From Pseudobacteroides sp035370245 (lineage in GTDB: Bacteria; Bacillota; Clostridia; Acetivibrionales; DSM-2933): a stretch of DNA of 64,000 bases. This document shows positions 42,776-51,778 of this stretch, one piece after another. Where the stretch lies: assembly GCA_035370245.1 (NCBI GenBank), contig DAOOVO010000001.1:31938-95937 (forward strand), written 5' to 3'. Every line of letters starts with the position of its first letter. The stretch's first letter is position 1. Both the position numbers and the translations under genes were made by a program. Below the pieces are notes generated by a model. The model made no database searches and was not told where the DNA came from. It saw only the letters and a list, made by a program, of their open reading frames with translations.

Positions 42776-44035
42776 TCAGTCACTTAATCCTTTTGCCCAA
42801 TCATATGTCTTTAAGAATGGATCCGGTCTTACAGATTCGCCTGTACTCCATATTTCTTTGATCATACCGTCTTCCTGTACTTCTCCAATCCTAACAGGCT
42901 TCCATATGTGCTGGTTCTCGCCTTCAATCTTGACAGTTCCTTCAGGAGCCTTAAATTCCAATCCTTTTGCTGCTTCCTTAACTTTGTCAATATCTGTGGA
43001 TCCTGCCTTCTTAACTGCCTCCGCCCACAAATATACTGCTATATATGCCGCTTCTATAGGATCATCGGTAACCCTGTTATCGCCATATTTATCTTTGTAT
43101 TTTTTTACAAATTCCGCATTTTCAGGTGTATCTGTAGTCTGGTAATAGTTCCAGGATACAAGGTGACCTTTCATGTTTTCCGCTCCAATACCTCTTATCT
43201 CTTCTTCTGCAACACTTACAGAGCAAGTAGTGATATCCTCTGAAGTTATTCCTGCATCCTTGAGCTGTTTGAAGAATGCAACATTGCTGTCACCGTTTAA
43301 TGTATTGAATACTACATCGGGTTTAGCTGTTTTAATCTTATTTACTATAGTGCTATAATCGGTATGACCTAAAGGAGTGTATTCTTCTGCAATCAATTCA
43401 CCGCCCATTGAGCTTAACTGAGCTTTGATTATTTTATTAGCAGTTCTCGGGAACACATAATCAGATCCTAAAAGGAAAAATTTCTTTCCCTTGTTCTTTA
43501 AAAGCCATTCAACAGCAGGAACAATTTGCTGATTTGGTGCGGCACCCGTATAGAAAATGTTTGGTGATGACTCCATTCCTTCATATTGTACCGGGTACCA
43601 CAAAAGTCCATTGTTCTCTTCAAATACCGGCAATACGGCTTTACGGCTGGCAGAAGTCCAGCATCCAAAAACTGTTGCAACCTTATCGCTTTGGAGAAGT
43701 TTCTTTGCCTTTTCTGCAAATTTAGGCCAATCGGAAGCTCCATCCTCAATAATCGGTTCAATTTTTTTACCCAGTACACCACCGGCTGCATTAATTTCCT
43801 CTATTGCCAGCATTTCTGCATCCTTGACAGACACTTCGCTTATAGCCATTGTTCCACTCAATGAATGGAGGATACCCACCTTTATGGTATCTGATGAAGC
43901 ATTTGTTCCCGGCTTATCCTCAGATACTTCCTGTTCTTCAGTACCGCAGCCTGTAAAAAGCATGGATGCGGATAAAGCAATGGCTATAAAACATATTAAC
44001 GCTTTTCTAAATTTATATAGTTTATTTTTTTTCAT
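42776..44035 (-). CDS. urtA: Urea ABC transporter substrate-binding lipoprotein UrtA
   Basis: The start is placed at ATG 44035, 8 nt after AAAGGTGG (419 aa). A lipoprotein signal ends in SMLFTGCG (Cys about 29). The mature part is the type-1 periplasmic binding fold with 'IKVGILHSLSGTMAISE', 'VFGCWTSASRKAVLPVFE' and 'NGLLWYPVQYEGMESSPNI', the last two typical of UrtA. It captures urea outside the cell. First gene of the urt-ure set, with a long regulated leader. Confidence 0.94.
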   Translation of the reverse strand: MKKNKLYKFRKALICFIAIALSASMLFTGCGTEEQEVSEDKPGTNASSDTIKVGILHSLSGTMAISEVSVKDAEMLAIEEINAAGGVLGKKIEPIIEDGASDWPKFAEKAKKLLQSDKVATVFGCWTSASRKAVLPVFEENNGLLWYPVQYEGMESSPNIFYTGAAPNQQIVPAVEWLLKNKGKKFFLLGSDYVFPRTANKIIKAQLSSMGGELIAEEYTPLGHTDYSTIVNKIKTAKPDVVFNTLNGDSNVAFFKQLKDAGITSEDITTCSVSVAEEEIRGIGAENMKGHLVSWNYYQTTDTPENAEFVKKYKDKYGDNRVTDDPIEAAYIAVYLWAEAVKKAGSTDIDKVKEAAKGLEFKAPEGTVKIEGENQHIWKPVRIGEVQEDGMIKEIWSTGESVRPDPFLKTYDWAKGLSD

Positions 44036-44111
44036 AAATTTGACCACCTTTCAGTAATTTGATAAATTGGATTCTCAATTTTTATTTAATACAAGTTTAT
44101 TTATATACAAA

Positions 44112-44127
44112 TCTCATGGCCATGAGA
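44112..44127. promoter_or_regulatory. Perfect 16-bp palindrome in the urtA leader
   Basis: TCTCATGG-CCATGAGA lies 77 bases before the urtA start, downstream of the leader terminator. Candidate operator for a dimeric regulator. Confidence 0.45.
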
Positions 44128-44162
44128 GATATACAGCAATTTTCCAGATCTAAAATAAAAAA

Positions 44163-44214
44163 GTGCTATAAACAATGCATAAATTTCTTTTTGATTATGC
44201 ATTATTCATAGCAC
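44163..44214 (-). terminator. Strong terminator between the response regulator and urtA
   Basis: A 20-bp stem (arms 44214-44195 and 44182-44163, 12-nt loop) followed by TTTTTTATTTT in the minus direction. Two positions pair as G-U in the minus transcript but mismatch in the plus transcript, so it is used on the minus strand. It lies downstream of the putative urt promoter at 44293-44345, so it may be an attenuator in the urtA leader, or simply end the response-regulator transcript. Confidence 0.85.
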
Positions 44215-44292
44215 CCTGGCTATGACATATTGATTCAATCAGGGAATCAGTCATCTATTTAATTCTATGTTAATTCTACCTTTAAACCGATA

Positions 44293-44345
44293 AATATAGA
44301 ACCCCACAAAACCGAATTTTTACACCAAAAATCCGAATTTTTGCA
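44293..44345 (-). promoter_or_regulatory. Putative activator repeats and promoter for urt-ure
   Basis: Two direct repeats (plus-strand CCGAATTTTTACA at 44312-44324 and CCGAATTTTTGCA at 44333-44345) are spaced exactly 21 bp, two helical turns, as for AraC-type activators. On the minus strand TATATT (44298-44293) sits so that the -35 position falls in the nearer repeat and has no consensus match, typical of an activator-dependent promoter. The AraC-type response regulator gene ends 55 bases away. Confidence 0.6.
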
Positions 44346-44400
44346 ATTTTAATTATTAAATCTTGCATTTTTAAAACTCAACTTATAATTTATTTCCAAA

Positions 44401-45471
44401 TTATACAATAATTTTTCTGTATTCTGTTGGAGTATAACCGGTATAACATTTAAATAGCTGAGAAAAATAATCGGGCTTTTTATATCCTAATTTCTCACTT
44501 ATTTCATAGTTCTTATACCCTTTTGAAATAAGATATTTTGCATGTTCCATCTTAACCTTTGTAATATAATCGCTTAAATGATATCCTGCCTTCTGCTTGA
44601 ATACCTTTCCAATATAATCTCTGCTCACGTAAAGCTCATTTGCAATTGTCTCGACTTTAACATCCTCTTCAATGTGGTTTATAACATATTCACATATTTT
44701 CCGCATCAAGCTGTCCGATTGATGCAATTCATATTTAGCAATAATTCTCACCCAGCTGCTTATGTAATCAAGAAATTGTTTCTTCAACAAAACATTTTCT
44801 TCTCCTTTAAAACTATATTTTGTCATCATGCTTTCCACTTTTTTTATCCACGGAAACTGCTTATTAATACTCTCATCTATTTCGTGAATAATATTTTCAA
44901 GGAGTATTGCAAGTCTTGTGGAATCGCCTGCCGTAAAATCAATTAAATTATCGCATATGCTTCTGCCTTTGTTAACCGCCTCCAAGCTACCCGATAATAT
45001 CTCCGAAATAAGCTCCTTTTCATCATTTTTAGAATAAGCCTGTATGCTTTCCAAAAAAGTATTTTGCCCATCCATACCGGCTTCTTTCTTATTTCTTCCA
45101 TCCAAATACACCTTCACTCTTTCCAATGCTTCATATAAAGCTTCATCTTTTAAAGGCTTTGTGAGATAATCAAAAACACCCAATCGTATACCCTGCTTCG
45201 CATAAGAGAAATCGCTATGGGTGCTGAGGAATAAAACACATATATCATTTTTCATTCTTCTTAACTCACTCAAAAACTCTATTCCGTCCATACCCGGCAT
45301 TTTTATATCGGAAATGACAATATCAAATTCACCCGCCTGAAGCTTTTTCAATGCTTCTTTACCGTCACAAGCTTCATCAGCCGGTATGAATCCAAAGCGG
45401 TTCCAACCCTTAAACCTTTTGAGCATATACCTTACTGCCCTATCATCATCAACAATCAACACCCTATACAT
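44401..45471 (-). CDS. Response regulator with AraC-type DNA-binding domain (YesN-like)
   Basis: The 356-aa product has an N-terminal receiver domain (VLIVDDDRAVRYMLKRF; phosphoacceptor Asp in VISDIKMPGMDG near residue 57; Lys in DYLTKPLKDEA), a middle linker of about 130 residues and a C-terminal AraC helix-turn-helix pair (CEYVINHIEEDVKVETIANE; YKNYEISEKLGYKKPDYFSQ). It follows the hybrid kinase gene by 39 bases and precedes urtA, so it is the likely activator of urea uptake and urease. Confidence 0.9.
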   Translation of the reverse strand: MYRVLIVDDDRAVRYMLKRFKGWNRFGFIPADEACDGKEALKKLQAGEFDIVISDIKMPGMDGIEFLSELRRMKNDICVLFLSTHSDFSYAKQGIRLGVFDYLTKPLKDEALYEALERVKVYLDGRNKKEAGMDGQNTFLESIQAYSKNDEKELISEILSGSLEAVNKGRSICDNLIDFTAGDSTRLAILLENIIHEIDESINKQFPWIKKVESMMTKYSFKGEENVLLKKQFLDYISSWVRIIAKYELHQSDSLMRKICEYVINHIEEDVKVETIANELYVSRDYIGKVFKQKAGYHLSDYITKVKMEHAKYLISKGYKNYEISEKLGYKKPDYFSQLFKCYTGYTPTEYRKIIV

Positions 45472-45510
45472 TTAAAACCATCCCTCCATGGTACCATCCA
45501 AATATAAATA

Positions 45511-48261
45511 TCATGCCTTAAGATTTTTAAGCTCCGTATCTCTAAGGAAATCGACCTTTTTATTTCCAAGAATCTTTTCAATCCGCTCCGCCGCCTCATG
45601 AAATTTATATGATGCAATTTTTCCTTTCAAGTAGTTATAATCTTCCATTTCTAAAACATCAACCAAATAATTCATTTTTTCATTAAACAGGCTTTTGGCA
45701 GTTGAATCTCCCTCATCAAGGAGCTTATAAAGAACATTGAGCTCCTCTCCCATATTCGAAGTACTTACCCTTCCAACATCCTCATTTTTACTTAAGATTA
45801 CACTATCAAAGGATTCAATATATTGAATTGCCTTCTCATAAACATTTTTAAACTCCCTACCAAAAGCATTGGCAAGGCTTTTAACTTCTTCCATGTTTTC
45901 ATTTAATATTTCATTTTCCATTTTATTAAGAATATTCTTAATACTTAAAGCTCCAATATTAGCAGCACTTCCCTTAAGTGTATGAATAAAATCTTTAAGT
46001 TCCCGTATTTTCCCAGATGAGATAAAATCCATAATTTTATCTGCATCCTCACTATGGTTTTCAATAAATACTTTTAAAAGTCCTATATATTTGTGCTCAT
46101 TACCCCCCAGCCTTCTTATTGCACCATCGGAATCCAGTAAATCACAGTTATCAGTATTATCTGTTTCTACATTATATATTTTTATGACCTTTTTACTTTG
46201 CTCATCATTATTCCCACTCATCATAATGCCTGACAGTACCTCCAAAAGCTTTGCCGGCTCCAAAGGCTTTGTCAAAAAACCGTCCATGCCGGCTTCTCTG
46301 GCATTTTGAGAGACACCATCAACTACATCAGCTGTCAAGGCTATTATCGGAACAGAACTTGTAAATTTCCTAATATGCTTTGTTGTCTCATATCCGTCCA
46401 TTTGCGGCATTCGTATATCCATAAGCACAGCCGCATATTTATTTTGCCGGACCATCCTAATCGCTTCCGGACCGCTGTTGGCTATGTCTGTTGCAATCCC
46501 CATACTCTCAAGTATTTCTTTTGTCATTTTCAAATTGACTTCACTGTCTTCCACAAGAAGAATTCTTTTGTTTAAAAAAAGCTCCATTGCAATGTCTTTA
46601 TTTAAGCTTTCATGTGGTTGTGAAAAAGAGTCCGCTATCTTCAATCTCACTGTAAAACTAAATGTTGATCCCACACCAACCTGACTTTCTACACTTATTT
46701 CTCCTCCCATAAGCTCAACAATTTTTTTCGAAATCGCCAGTCCCAATCCGGTACCTCCATATTTTCTCGATGTGGAAGCATCACCCTGGGTAAAAGCTTG
46801 AAACAATGACTTTTTTTGCTCATCACTAATACCTATTCCGGTATCCTTTACATAGAACTTGATAACAGCATGGTCCTCTCCCTTCTCATATAGCTCAACA
46901 CCTACAAAAACACTGCCTTTATGGGTAAATTTTATTCCATTTGCCAATAAATTAAGAAGAACCTGTTTTAGCCTTATAATATCTCCTCTAAAAAATTTGG
47001 GGACATGGGGATCAATATTCACACAAAGATCAATGCCTTTTCTTTTAGCTTCCATTCCCACAATTATGTAAATCTCCCTTATAATTGAATCAAGATTGAA
47101 ATCCACTTCGTCCAAAACCATTCTTCCCGCTTCGATTTTGGAAAAATCCAGTATCTCATTGATAATGTCCAATAAGTTTTTAGCAGCTATACCGATATTG
47201 TCAACATATTCGGCCTGGTTTGGACGAAGATCGGTATTCTTAATCAAATACTGGTATCCTATAATGCTGTTTAGCGGAGTTCTGATTTCATGACTCATTT
47301 TAGCAAGGAATTCACTTTTAGCCATGTTGGCAGAATCAGCTTCATCCCTTGCAGCCTTCATTGTTTCTTCTGCATTCCTTCTCCTAATCAATTCGCTCTG
47401 GAACGACTTGTACAGCTCGTTAAAATTATTTGCAAGCATTCTTAGCTCCAAAGTTCCTTGAGGAGTGAGGCTAAACCCTTCGTTATCAAATGAAAAGTCT
47501 CTTAACATCAAAGTATATTTTTTAATGGGAAATGTCACTTGTGTAAAAAGTATTCTTATTAAAATACCAATTGCAAGAATTATTATAAATGCAAGAACTA
47601 CTTGCAAAGCAGTTGCTCTGGCGGTACCTTTTCTCGCTAACTCCAACTCCGCTTCTAGGCGTTTATTCATTATTCCCTGAAATTTAGCAATGGGATCCAT
47701 TATATTTTTTTTATCTGCATCATATTGAGCATCATTCATTATTTCTATGGCTTTTAACAATTTTTCATCCCTGCTTAATTTTTTATCCTCATCACTTAAT
47801 TGGAAAGAGGCTATTTCCGGTATCATATTAGATTCCTTCTCACCCAATGCTTCCATTACCAACCTCATGGATCTCCTTTCGGTTTCTACCAAAGCATCCG
47901 AATATTTTTTAGCCTCTGCCAGAAGCTCCAATTCCTCCTTAGGCGATTCCAACTCCTGAAGCCTCGAAATAACTTTATCCCGTGTTCTTGTTACATTTAT
48001 TTCCTCCCAATACCTATTTAAATGTTTAATATTATTTGTGACAGCAAACTTTCTTGCTTCATCCGTCAAATAATCGGATGCATCAGCAAGATTGATTCCT
48101 AATTGCTTAAATTCCGTCCGTCTCTTTTCAGCATTTTGTTCAGCCTTTATGCTGGAATTCATATATAATATGCTCCATCCCAGCATAACCACTATTAAAC
48201 AGAATATAACAAGAACAATGCCGCTTATATTGGATTGCTTTATCACCCATTTTGACTCCAT
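45511..48261 (-). CDS. Hybrid sensor histidine kinase with receiver and Hpt domains
   Basis: The start is ATG 48261 after GGGTGGTG (an in-frame start at 48294 has no such site). The 916-aa protein has a membrane segment (about residues 12-32), an extracytoplasmic helical sensor region (about 35-215), a second membrane segment (about 220-240), HAMP, a coiled coil, HisKA with FLAKMSHEIRTPLNSIIGY, HATPase (NGIKFTHKG; GGTGLGLAISKKIVELMGG), a receiver (AVLMDIRMPQMDGYE) and an Hpt domain (FIHTLKGSAANIGA). It can run a His-Asp-His phosphorelay to the next gene product. Ligand unknown; the genomic context suggests urea or nitrogen status. Confidence 0.92.
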   Translation of the reverse strand: MESKWVIKQSNISGIVLVIFCLIVVMLGWSILYMNSSIKAEQNAEKRRTEFKQLGINLADASDYLTDEARKFAVTNNIKHLNRYWEEINVTRTRDKVISRLQELESPKEELELLAEAKKYSDALVETERRSMRLVMEALGEKESNMIPEIASFQLSDEDKKLSRDEKLLKAIEIMNDAQYDADKKNIMDPIAKFQGIMNKRLEAELELARKGTARATALQVVLAFIIILAIGILIRILFTQVTFPIKKYTLMLRDFSFDNEGFSLTPQGTLELRMLANNFNELYKSFQSELIRRRNAEETMKAARDEADSANMAKSEFLAKMSHEIRTPLNSIIGYQYLIKNTDLRPNQAEYVDNIGIAAKNLLDIINEILDFSKIEAGRMVLDEVDFNLDSIIREIYIIVGMEAKRKGIDLCVNIDPHVPKFFRGDIIRLKQVLLNLLANGIKFTHKGSVFVGVELYEKGEDHAVIKFYVKDTGIGISDEQKKSLFQAFTQGDASTSRKYGGTGLGLAISKKIVELMGGEISVESQVGVGSTFSFTVRLKIADSFSQPHESLNKDIAMELFLNKRILLVEDSEVNLKMTKEILESMGIATDIANSGPEAIRMVRQNKYAAVLMDIRMPQMDGYETTKHIRKFTSSVPIIALTADVVDGVSQNAREAGMDGFLTKPLEPAKLLEVLSGIMMSGNNDEQSKKVIKIYNVETDNTDNCDLLDSDGAIRRLGGNEHKYIGLLKVFIENHSEDADKIMDFISSGKIRELKDFIHTLKGSAANIGALSIKNILNKMENEILNENMEEVKSLANAFGREFKNVYEKAIQYIESFDSVILSKNEDVGRVSTSNMGEELNVLYKLLDEGDSTAKSLFNEKMNYLVDVLEMEDYNYLKGKIASYKFHEAAERIEKILGNKKVDFLRDTELKNLKA

Positions 48262-48284
48262 AAATTCACCACCCCAAATACAAT

Positions 48285-48327
48285 AAAAAGGCACAGAGTC
48301 AAGTATTTAACTTGGCATCTGTGCCTT
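48285..48327 (-). terminator. Terminator-like hairpin in the kinase leader
   Basis: Minus-strand AAGGCACAGA (48327-48318) pairs with TCTGTGCCTT and inner bases AAGT/ACTT also pair; then TTTTT. It lies 24 bases before the kinase start and no other minus-strand gene precedes it, so it is in the kinase's own leader. It may attenuate transcription or protect the 5' end. Confidence 0.6.
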
Positions 48328-48333
48328 ACTTTT

Positions 48334-48362
48334 ATTTTAAATCAAATTCGCCGTTTGTACAA
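48334..48362 (-). promoter_or_regulatory. Possible promoter of the kinase-regulator-urt unit
   Basis: Minus-strand TTGTAC (48362-48357), 17 bp, TAAAAT (48339-48334). The start of transcription would fall at about 48327, so the leader hairpin would be the 5' end of the RNA. Confidence 0.45.
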
Positions 48363-48527
48363 TTATTATTTTCTTATTCCCGTTAATTATTTTATAACAC
48401 CATTAACAACTGTAATTTTTTCACTGTGATCCTCGTTAAAACAACTATTGATTTTTTAAGAACTATATTTTAAAATTATCTAAAGTTTTTATCATCCTGT
48501 ATCCCGACATGAAAGGAAAGATGATAG

Positions 48528-49619
48528 ATGGAAAATCTGCTGTTGTCCAAGCCCTCTGATATATTACTTGTTGACGACACACCTGAACATATTGAAGCCG
48601 CTGTTATGGTTCTAAAAGACAGCGATTTCAGAATCAGGGTTGCAACCAGTGGAGATATTGCTTTAAAGCTTATTAATAATCAAAAGCCCGATTTAATTCT
48701 TTTAGATATATCCATGCCTCAAATGGATGGTTTTGAGCTTTGCAAGCTAATAAAGAATACTCCTGATCTAAGCAGTATTCCTGTTATATTCCTTACATCT
48801 TCCAATGATGAAGAAAGTATCCGCAAAGGCTTTGATTTAGGAGGTCAGGATTATGTAATCAAGCCATACAATGCAACCGAGCTTCTTGCTCGTGTCAATA
48901 CACACCTTATTCTTAAAAAGCATACCGAATCATTAAAAGAAGCCAATCAAGAACTTGACAGCTTTTGTTATACAGTGTCCCATGACCTCAAAGCACCTTT
49001 ACTTTCGCTAAGCAAATTAGTTGAGATTTTGACTGAAGACCATATAAATCAGCTAGATGAGGATGGAAAAGAGCTTGTTTTCAATATACAGGAAAAATCT
49101 ACAGAAATTATACAAACCATTGACCGTTTACTTGAATTCTCAAAAATGTGTGAAATGAAATTTCATTACCAATCCATTAACCTTTATGATATTTTTATTG
49201 ATGTATACAATGACTTAAAGACCATCGAGCCCCATAGAAAAGTACTTCTTAATATACAGCCCCTTCCACTGGTAAACGGTGATAGAGTCATGTTAAAACT
49301 ACTAATATCAAACATACTTTCCAATGCTTTTAAATATACCCGCAATAAAGAAACCGCTATTATAGATGTACAATCAAAAGAAGGCAATAATGAATATGTA
49401 TTTTCCATTTCCGATAATGGTGCAGGCTTTGATATGAGGTACTCATCAAGGCTTTTCGGAGTGTTTCAAAGGCTTCATTCCAAAGACGAATTTGAAGGCT
49501 CAGGAGTTGGTTTGGCTATTTGTCAACGTATCCTTAAAAGGCATAATGGCAGAGCCTGGATGACCGGTGAAGTGAATAAAGGTGCCACATTTTATTTCAG
49601 CCTTCCCAAAAATCAGTAA
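48528..49619 (+). CDS. Receiver-histidine kinase protein (REC-HisKA-HATPase)
   Basis: Start ATG 48528 after AAAGGAAAG. The 363-aa soluble protein has a receiver domain (ILLVDDTPEHIEAA; Asp in ILLDISMPQMDG), a HisKA domain with LDSFCYTVSHDLKAPLLSL and an ATPase domain with N box LLISNILSNAFKYTRNKETA and GSGVGLAICQRI. This 'inverted hybrid' type takes phosphate or signal from another kinase. The HisKA form is like that of Cph1-type kinases. Single gene, divergent from the hybrid kinase. Confidence 0.9.
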   Translation: MENLLLSKPSDILLVDDTPEHIEAAVMVLKDSDFRIRVATSGDIALKLINNQKPDLILLDISMPQMDGFELCKLIKNTPDLSSIPVIFLTSSNDEESIRKGFDLGGQDYVIKPYNATELLARVNTHLILKKHTESLKEANQELDSFCYTVSHDLKAPLLSLSKLVEILTEDHINQLDEDGKELVFNIQEKSTEIIQTIDRLLEFSKMCEMKFHYQSINLYDIFIDVYNDLKTIEPHRKVLLNIQPLPLVNGDRVMLKLLISNILSNAFKYTRNKETAIIDVQSKEGNNEYVFSISDNGAGFDMRYSSRLFGVFQRLHSKDEFEGSGVGLAICQRILKRHNGRAWMTGEVNKGATFYFSLPKNQ

Positions 49620-49726
49620 TGTAATAATATCAGTAATATAACACTATATGAATGATATTCCTTCAATGATATCCGTCTTTACAATTCTATAAATTGCCTA
49701 ATATAATATTCATTGGAGGGATACAT

Positions 49727-50665
49727 ATGAAAAAGCACAAGAAAAACTCAAGCAAATTCAATAAATTTAAAGGAACAAAACCTGTATTAATTTTTTCAGG
49801 AATTTTCATTGCAGTATTTGCAGGTTCATTACTGCTTTTCTTCTTAAGTGATAGAAATTCGGCAAGTGTTATTAACGAAACTGTAAATTCTTCTCCCAGT
49901 AATTCAGTTGAAATAAACAGCAGTCCCGCTATTACAGACCCTGTTGTAAACAGTACCCCTGTTTCACAAGAAACAACTCCTGCATCTTATGACAAACAAG
50001 CAAATCCGACGCAAAGCAATCAGGAAAGCAGTCAAAAAAGTGCCAATCAAGTCAGTGAGAATAATGTTGATTGGAAGCAAAAAGTTAATGCTCTCCTGAA
50101 TGAGGGCTACAAAAAAGAAGAGATAGACGGCAGCAAACAGTATGTTCAAGGAGTAATGTCCAATTTGAATCAAATAGTATCCTTTAGCAGCTCAAACAGC
50201 ATAATTCCCCAACCTGGCATTGAAGATGACTCATCTGACGATGTTTCAAGATATCAGGATTTAAGCACAAAAATAGATATGGATAAGGCAGTTTATCATA
50301 TGATTAAGGCAAACAGTTTACTTGGCGGCAAAGAGAAAGTATTTGACGAGTATCTAATCTCATTGCAGTTAGATCTCGACATCAACGAGCTTATAACAGA
50401 CAGAGCGATCTATGAAAAGAAAAAGAATGAAAAACTCACCGGGGTAGATCAGGGCAGCTTAATTACAGCCGATGACATAACACAGAAAATGTTGGAAAGC
50501 ATACAAAAGCAAAACGAGAGAAATAGAAGTGCATTAACAAATCAAAACAGGAATAACGACAACAGCTTACCGGGAATTAACAACTCACCAAATAACCTGC
50601 CCGGTATACAGGCTCCAAGTGTCCCCGATCCTGAGGCTGAAATCAGAAAAAAGCTTGGGCAATAG
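49727..50665 (+). CDS. Hypothetical membrane-anchored, low-complexity protein
   Basis: The ATG at 49727 follows GGAGGG. The 312-aa product has a basic start (MKKHKKNSSKFNKFKGTKPV), one membrane segment (about 20-42) and an extracellular part that is Ser/Asn/Gln/Pro-rich (about 45-115), then a helical region (about 115-270) and a Pro/Asn-rich tail with LPGINNSPNNLPGIQAP. The last part has two near-copies of LPGI. No family recognised. Confidence 0.7.
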   Translation: MKKHKKNSSKFNKFKGTKPVLIFSGIFIAVFAGSLLLFFLSDRNSASVINETVNSSPSNSVEINSSPAITDPVVNSTPVSQETTPASYDKQANPTQSNQESSQKSANQVSENNVDWKQKVNALLNEGYKKEEIDGSKQYVQGVMSNLNQIVSFSSSNSIIPQPGIEDDSSDDVSRYQDLSTKIDMDKAVYHMIKANSLLGGKEKVFDEYLISLQLDLDINELITDRAIYEKKKNEKLTGVDQGSLITADDITQKMLESIQKQNERNRSALTNQNRNNDNSLPGINNSPNNLPGIQAPSVPDPEAEIRKKLGQ

Positions 50666-50708
50666 ATTAATTTTAGTAAATAACAAATAAAATTATCATT
50701 ATATACAT

Positions 50709-50749
50709 AAAAACCAGTTTTAACTTAATAACATAGTTAACTGGTTTTT
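50709..50749 (+). terminator. Terminator after the low-complexity membrane protein
   Basis: AAAAACCAGTT (50709-50719) pairs with AACTGGTTTTT (50739-50749) and a T run follows. Its arms resemble the terminator at 34054-34093. Confidence 0.8.
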
Positions 50750-50853
50750 ATTTTTCTTTTTTTTAATATTTTTTGATAAAATCTACACACAATTTATTAA
50801 TTGTTACGAATATTACATATGAATAGGGTAAAATTTTTATAGATTTAAATACG

Positions 50854-50908
50854 ATTAATCATTTACATTTATCTTTTGCCAAATGTAAGATTAATAACGT
50901 ATTTAATA
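50854..50908 (+). promoter_or_regulatory. Operator module upstream of the AraC regulator
   Basis: An inverted repeat (left arm 50854-50870, right arm 50881-50895 reading AAATGTAAGATTAAT, two extra bases in the left arm) is followed by AACGTATTTAATA (50896-50908). The right arm and tail recur almost unchanged at 51841-51868 before the hydrogenase-related operon. Probable autoregulatory site. Confidence 0.65.
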
Positions 50909-50932
50909 GGTAAAAATAGAGGTAAAAATAGG
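50909..50932 (+). repeat. Two tandem 12-bp repeats before the AraC gene
   Basis: GGTAAAAATAGA and GGTAAAAATAGG lie head to tail between the operator module and the ribosome site, in the short leader. Confidence 0.6.
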
Positions 50933-50946
50933 GGGGGCGTGTTTAA

Positions 50947-51738
50947 ATGTCAGATAACTTATTAGACTCTTCTTCATATTCCTGTAATGGAATAAATATG
51001 AACTATGTCGGTAAACCTTCAGCAGACAGGCATGTTATGGGGATTAAACTTCCTGATTCATTATCCGTTAAGTTAAGAAACCACAATGTCGACGACAAGA
51101 TAAACGAAATTGTGCTCTGCATAAAAAACGGAGTAGAAAAGAATTTCTCCGATGTAATCGACAGTCTTTTTGATGATGTCTATACCAGTAATAATCTGAA
51201 TTTTGAAAAAGCTAAGGTTCTCTACATAAACATAACTACAATGATTATTGATACCGTTACAGAGTTTGGCTTTGGTTTTACTGACATTTCAGACTCAAAA
51301 ATTTTTCCTTACAACAACGCAGTTAAATTCAACAATCTTATAGAAATGAAAGAGTTTCTAAAGAAACTAACACTTTGTGCTGCAAAATTTATAAAAGATT
51401 CCCAAAACAAAAAGAAAAATAAAACAATTTCCGATATAGTTCAATATATCAATGCAAATGCTGCTGATCCAAGTATCTCACTTACAAAAGTCGCAAGCAA
51501 ATTCTATATGAATCCCAGCTATTTAAGCAGAATATTCCGCCAGGTAACAGGTTATACTTTTGTAGAGTATATTACCAGAACAAGAATTAATAATGCGTTA
51601 AAATTATTCAAAGAGACCGATCTCAAAGGTTATGAAATCGGTGAAAGGGTCGGTATCCATGATCCAAACTATTTTGGCAAGTGCTTTAAAAAGTATACCG
51701 GTATGTCGATAAATACCTATAGAAAACTGAACCAATAA
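50947..51738 (+). CDS. AraC family transcriptional regulator
   Basis: Start ATG 50947 after a G-rich ribosome site. The 263-aa product has an N-terminal 155-residue region of unknown type and a C-terminal AraC domain: IVQYINANAADPSISLTKVA, SKFYMNPSYLSRIFRQVTGY, then IGERVGIHDPNYFGKCFKKY. It ends 238 bases before the Ehr-type operon. The shared operator motif makes it the likely regulator of that operon and of itself. Confidence 0.9.
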   Translation: MSDNLLDSSSYSCNGINMNYVGKPSADRHVMGIKLPDSLSVKLRNHNVDDKINEIVLCIKNGVEKNFSDVIDSLFDDVYTSNNLNFEKAKVLYINITTMIIDTVTEFGFGFTDISDSKIFPYNNAVKFNNLIEMKEFLKKLTLCAAKFIKDSQNKKKNKTISDIVQYINANAADPSISLTKVASKFYMNPSYLSRIFRQVTGYTFVEYITRTRINNALKLFKETDLKGYEIGERVGIHDPNYFGKCFKKYTGMSINTYRKLNQ

Positions 51739-51778
51739 AATCAATAATTTAATTAATACCTTCCCTATATTAAATTCT

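Noticed and set aside
39156..44035. Branched-chain amino acid (Liv) transporter
   Set aside because: The five-gene order next to ureABC and UrtA/UrtB/UrtD-specific motifs indicate urea.
50909..50932. Short CRISPR-like repeat array
   Set aside because: Only two abutting 12-bp copies without spacers; it is a small tandem repeat in a leader. No CRISPR array was seen anywhere in the window.
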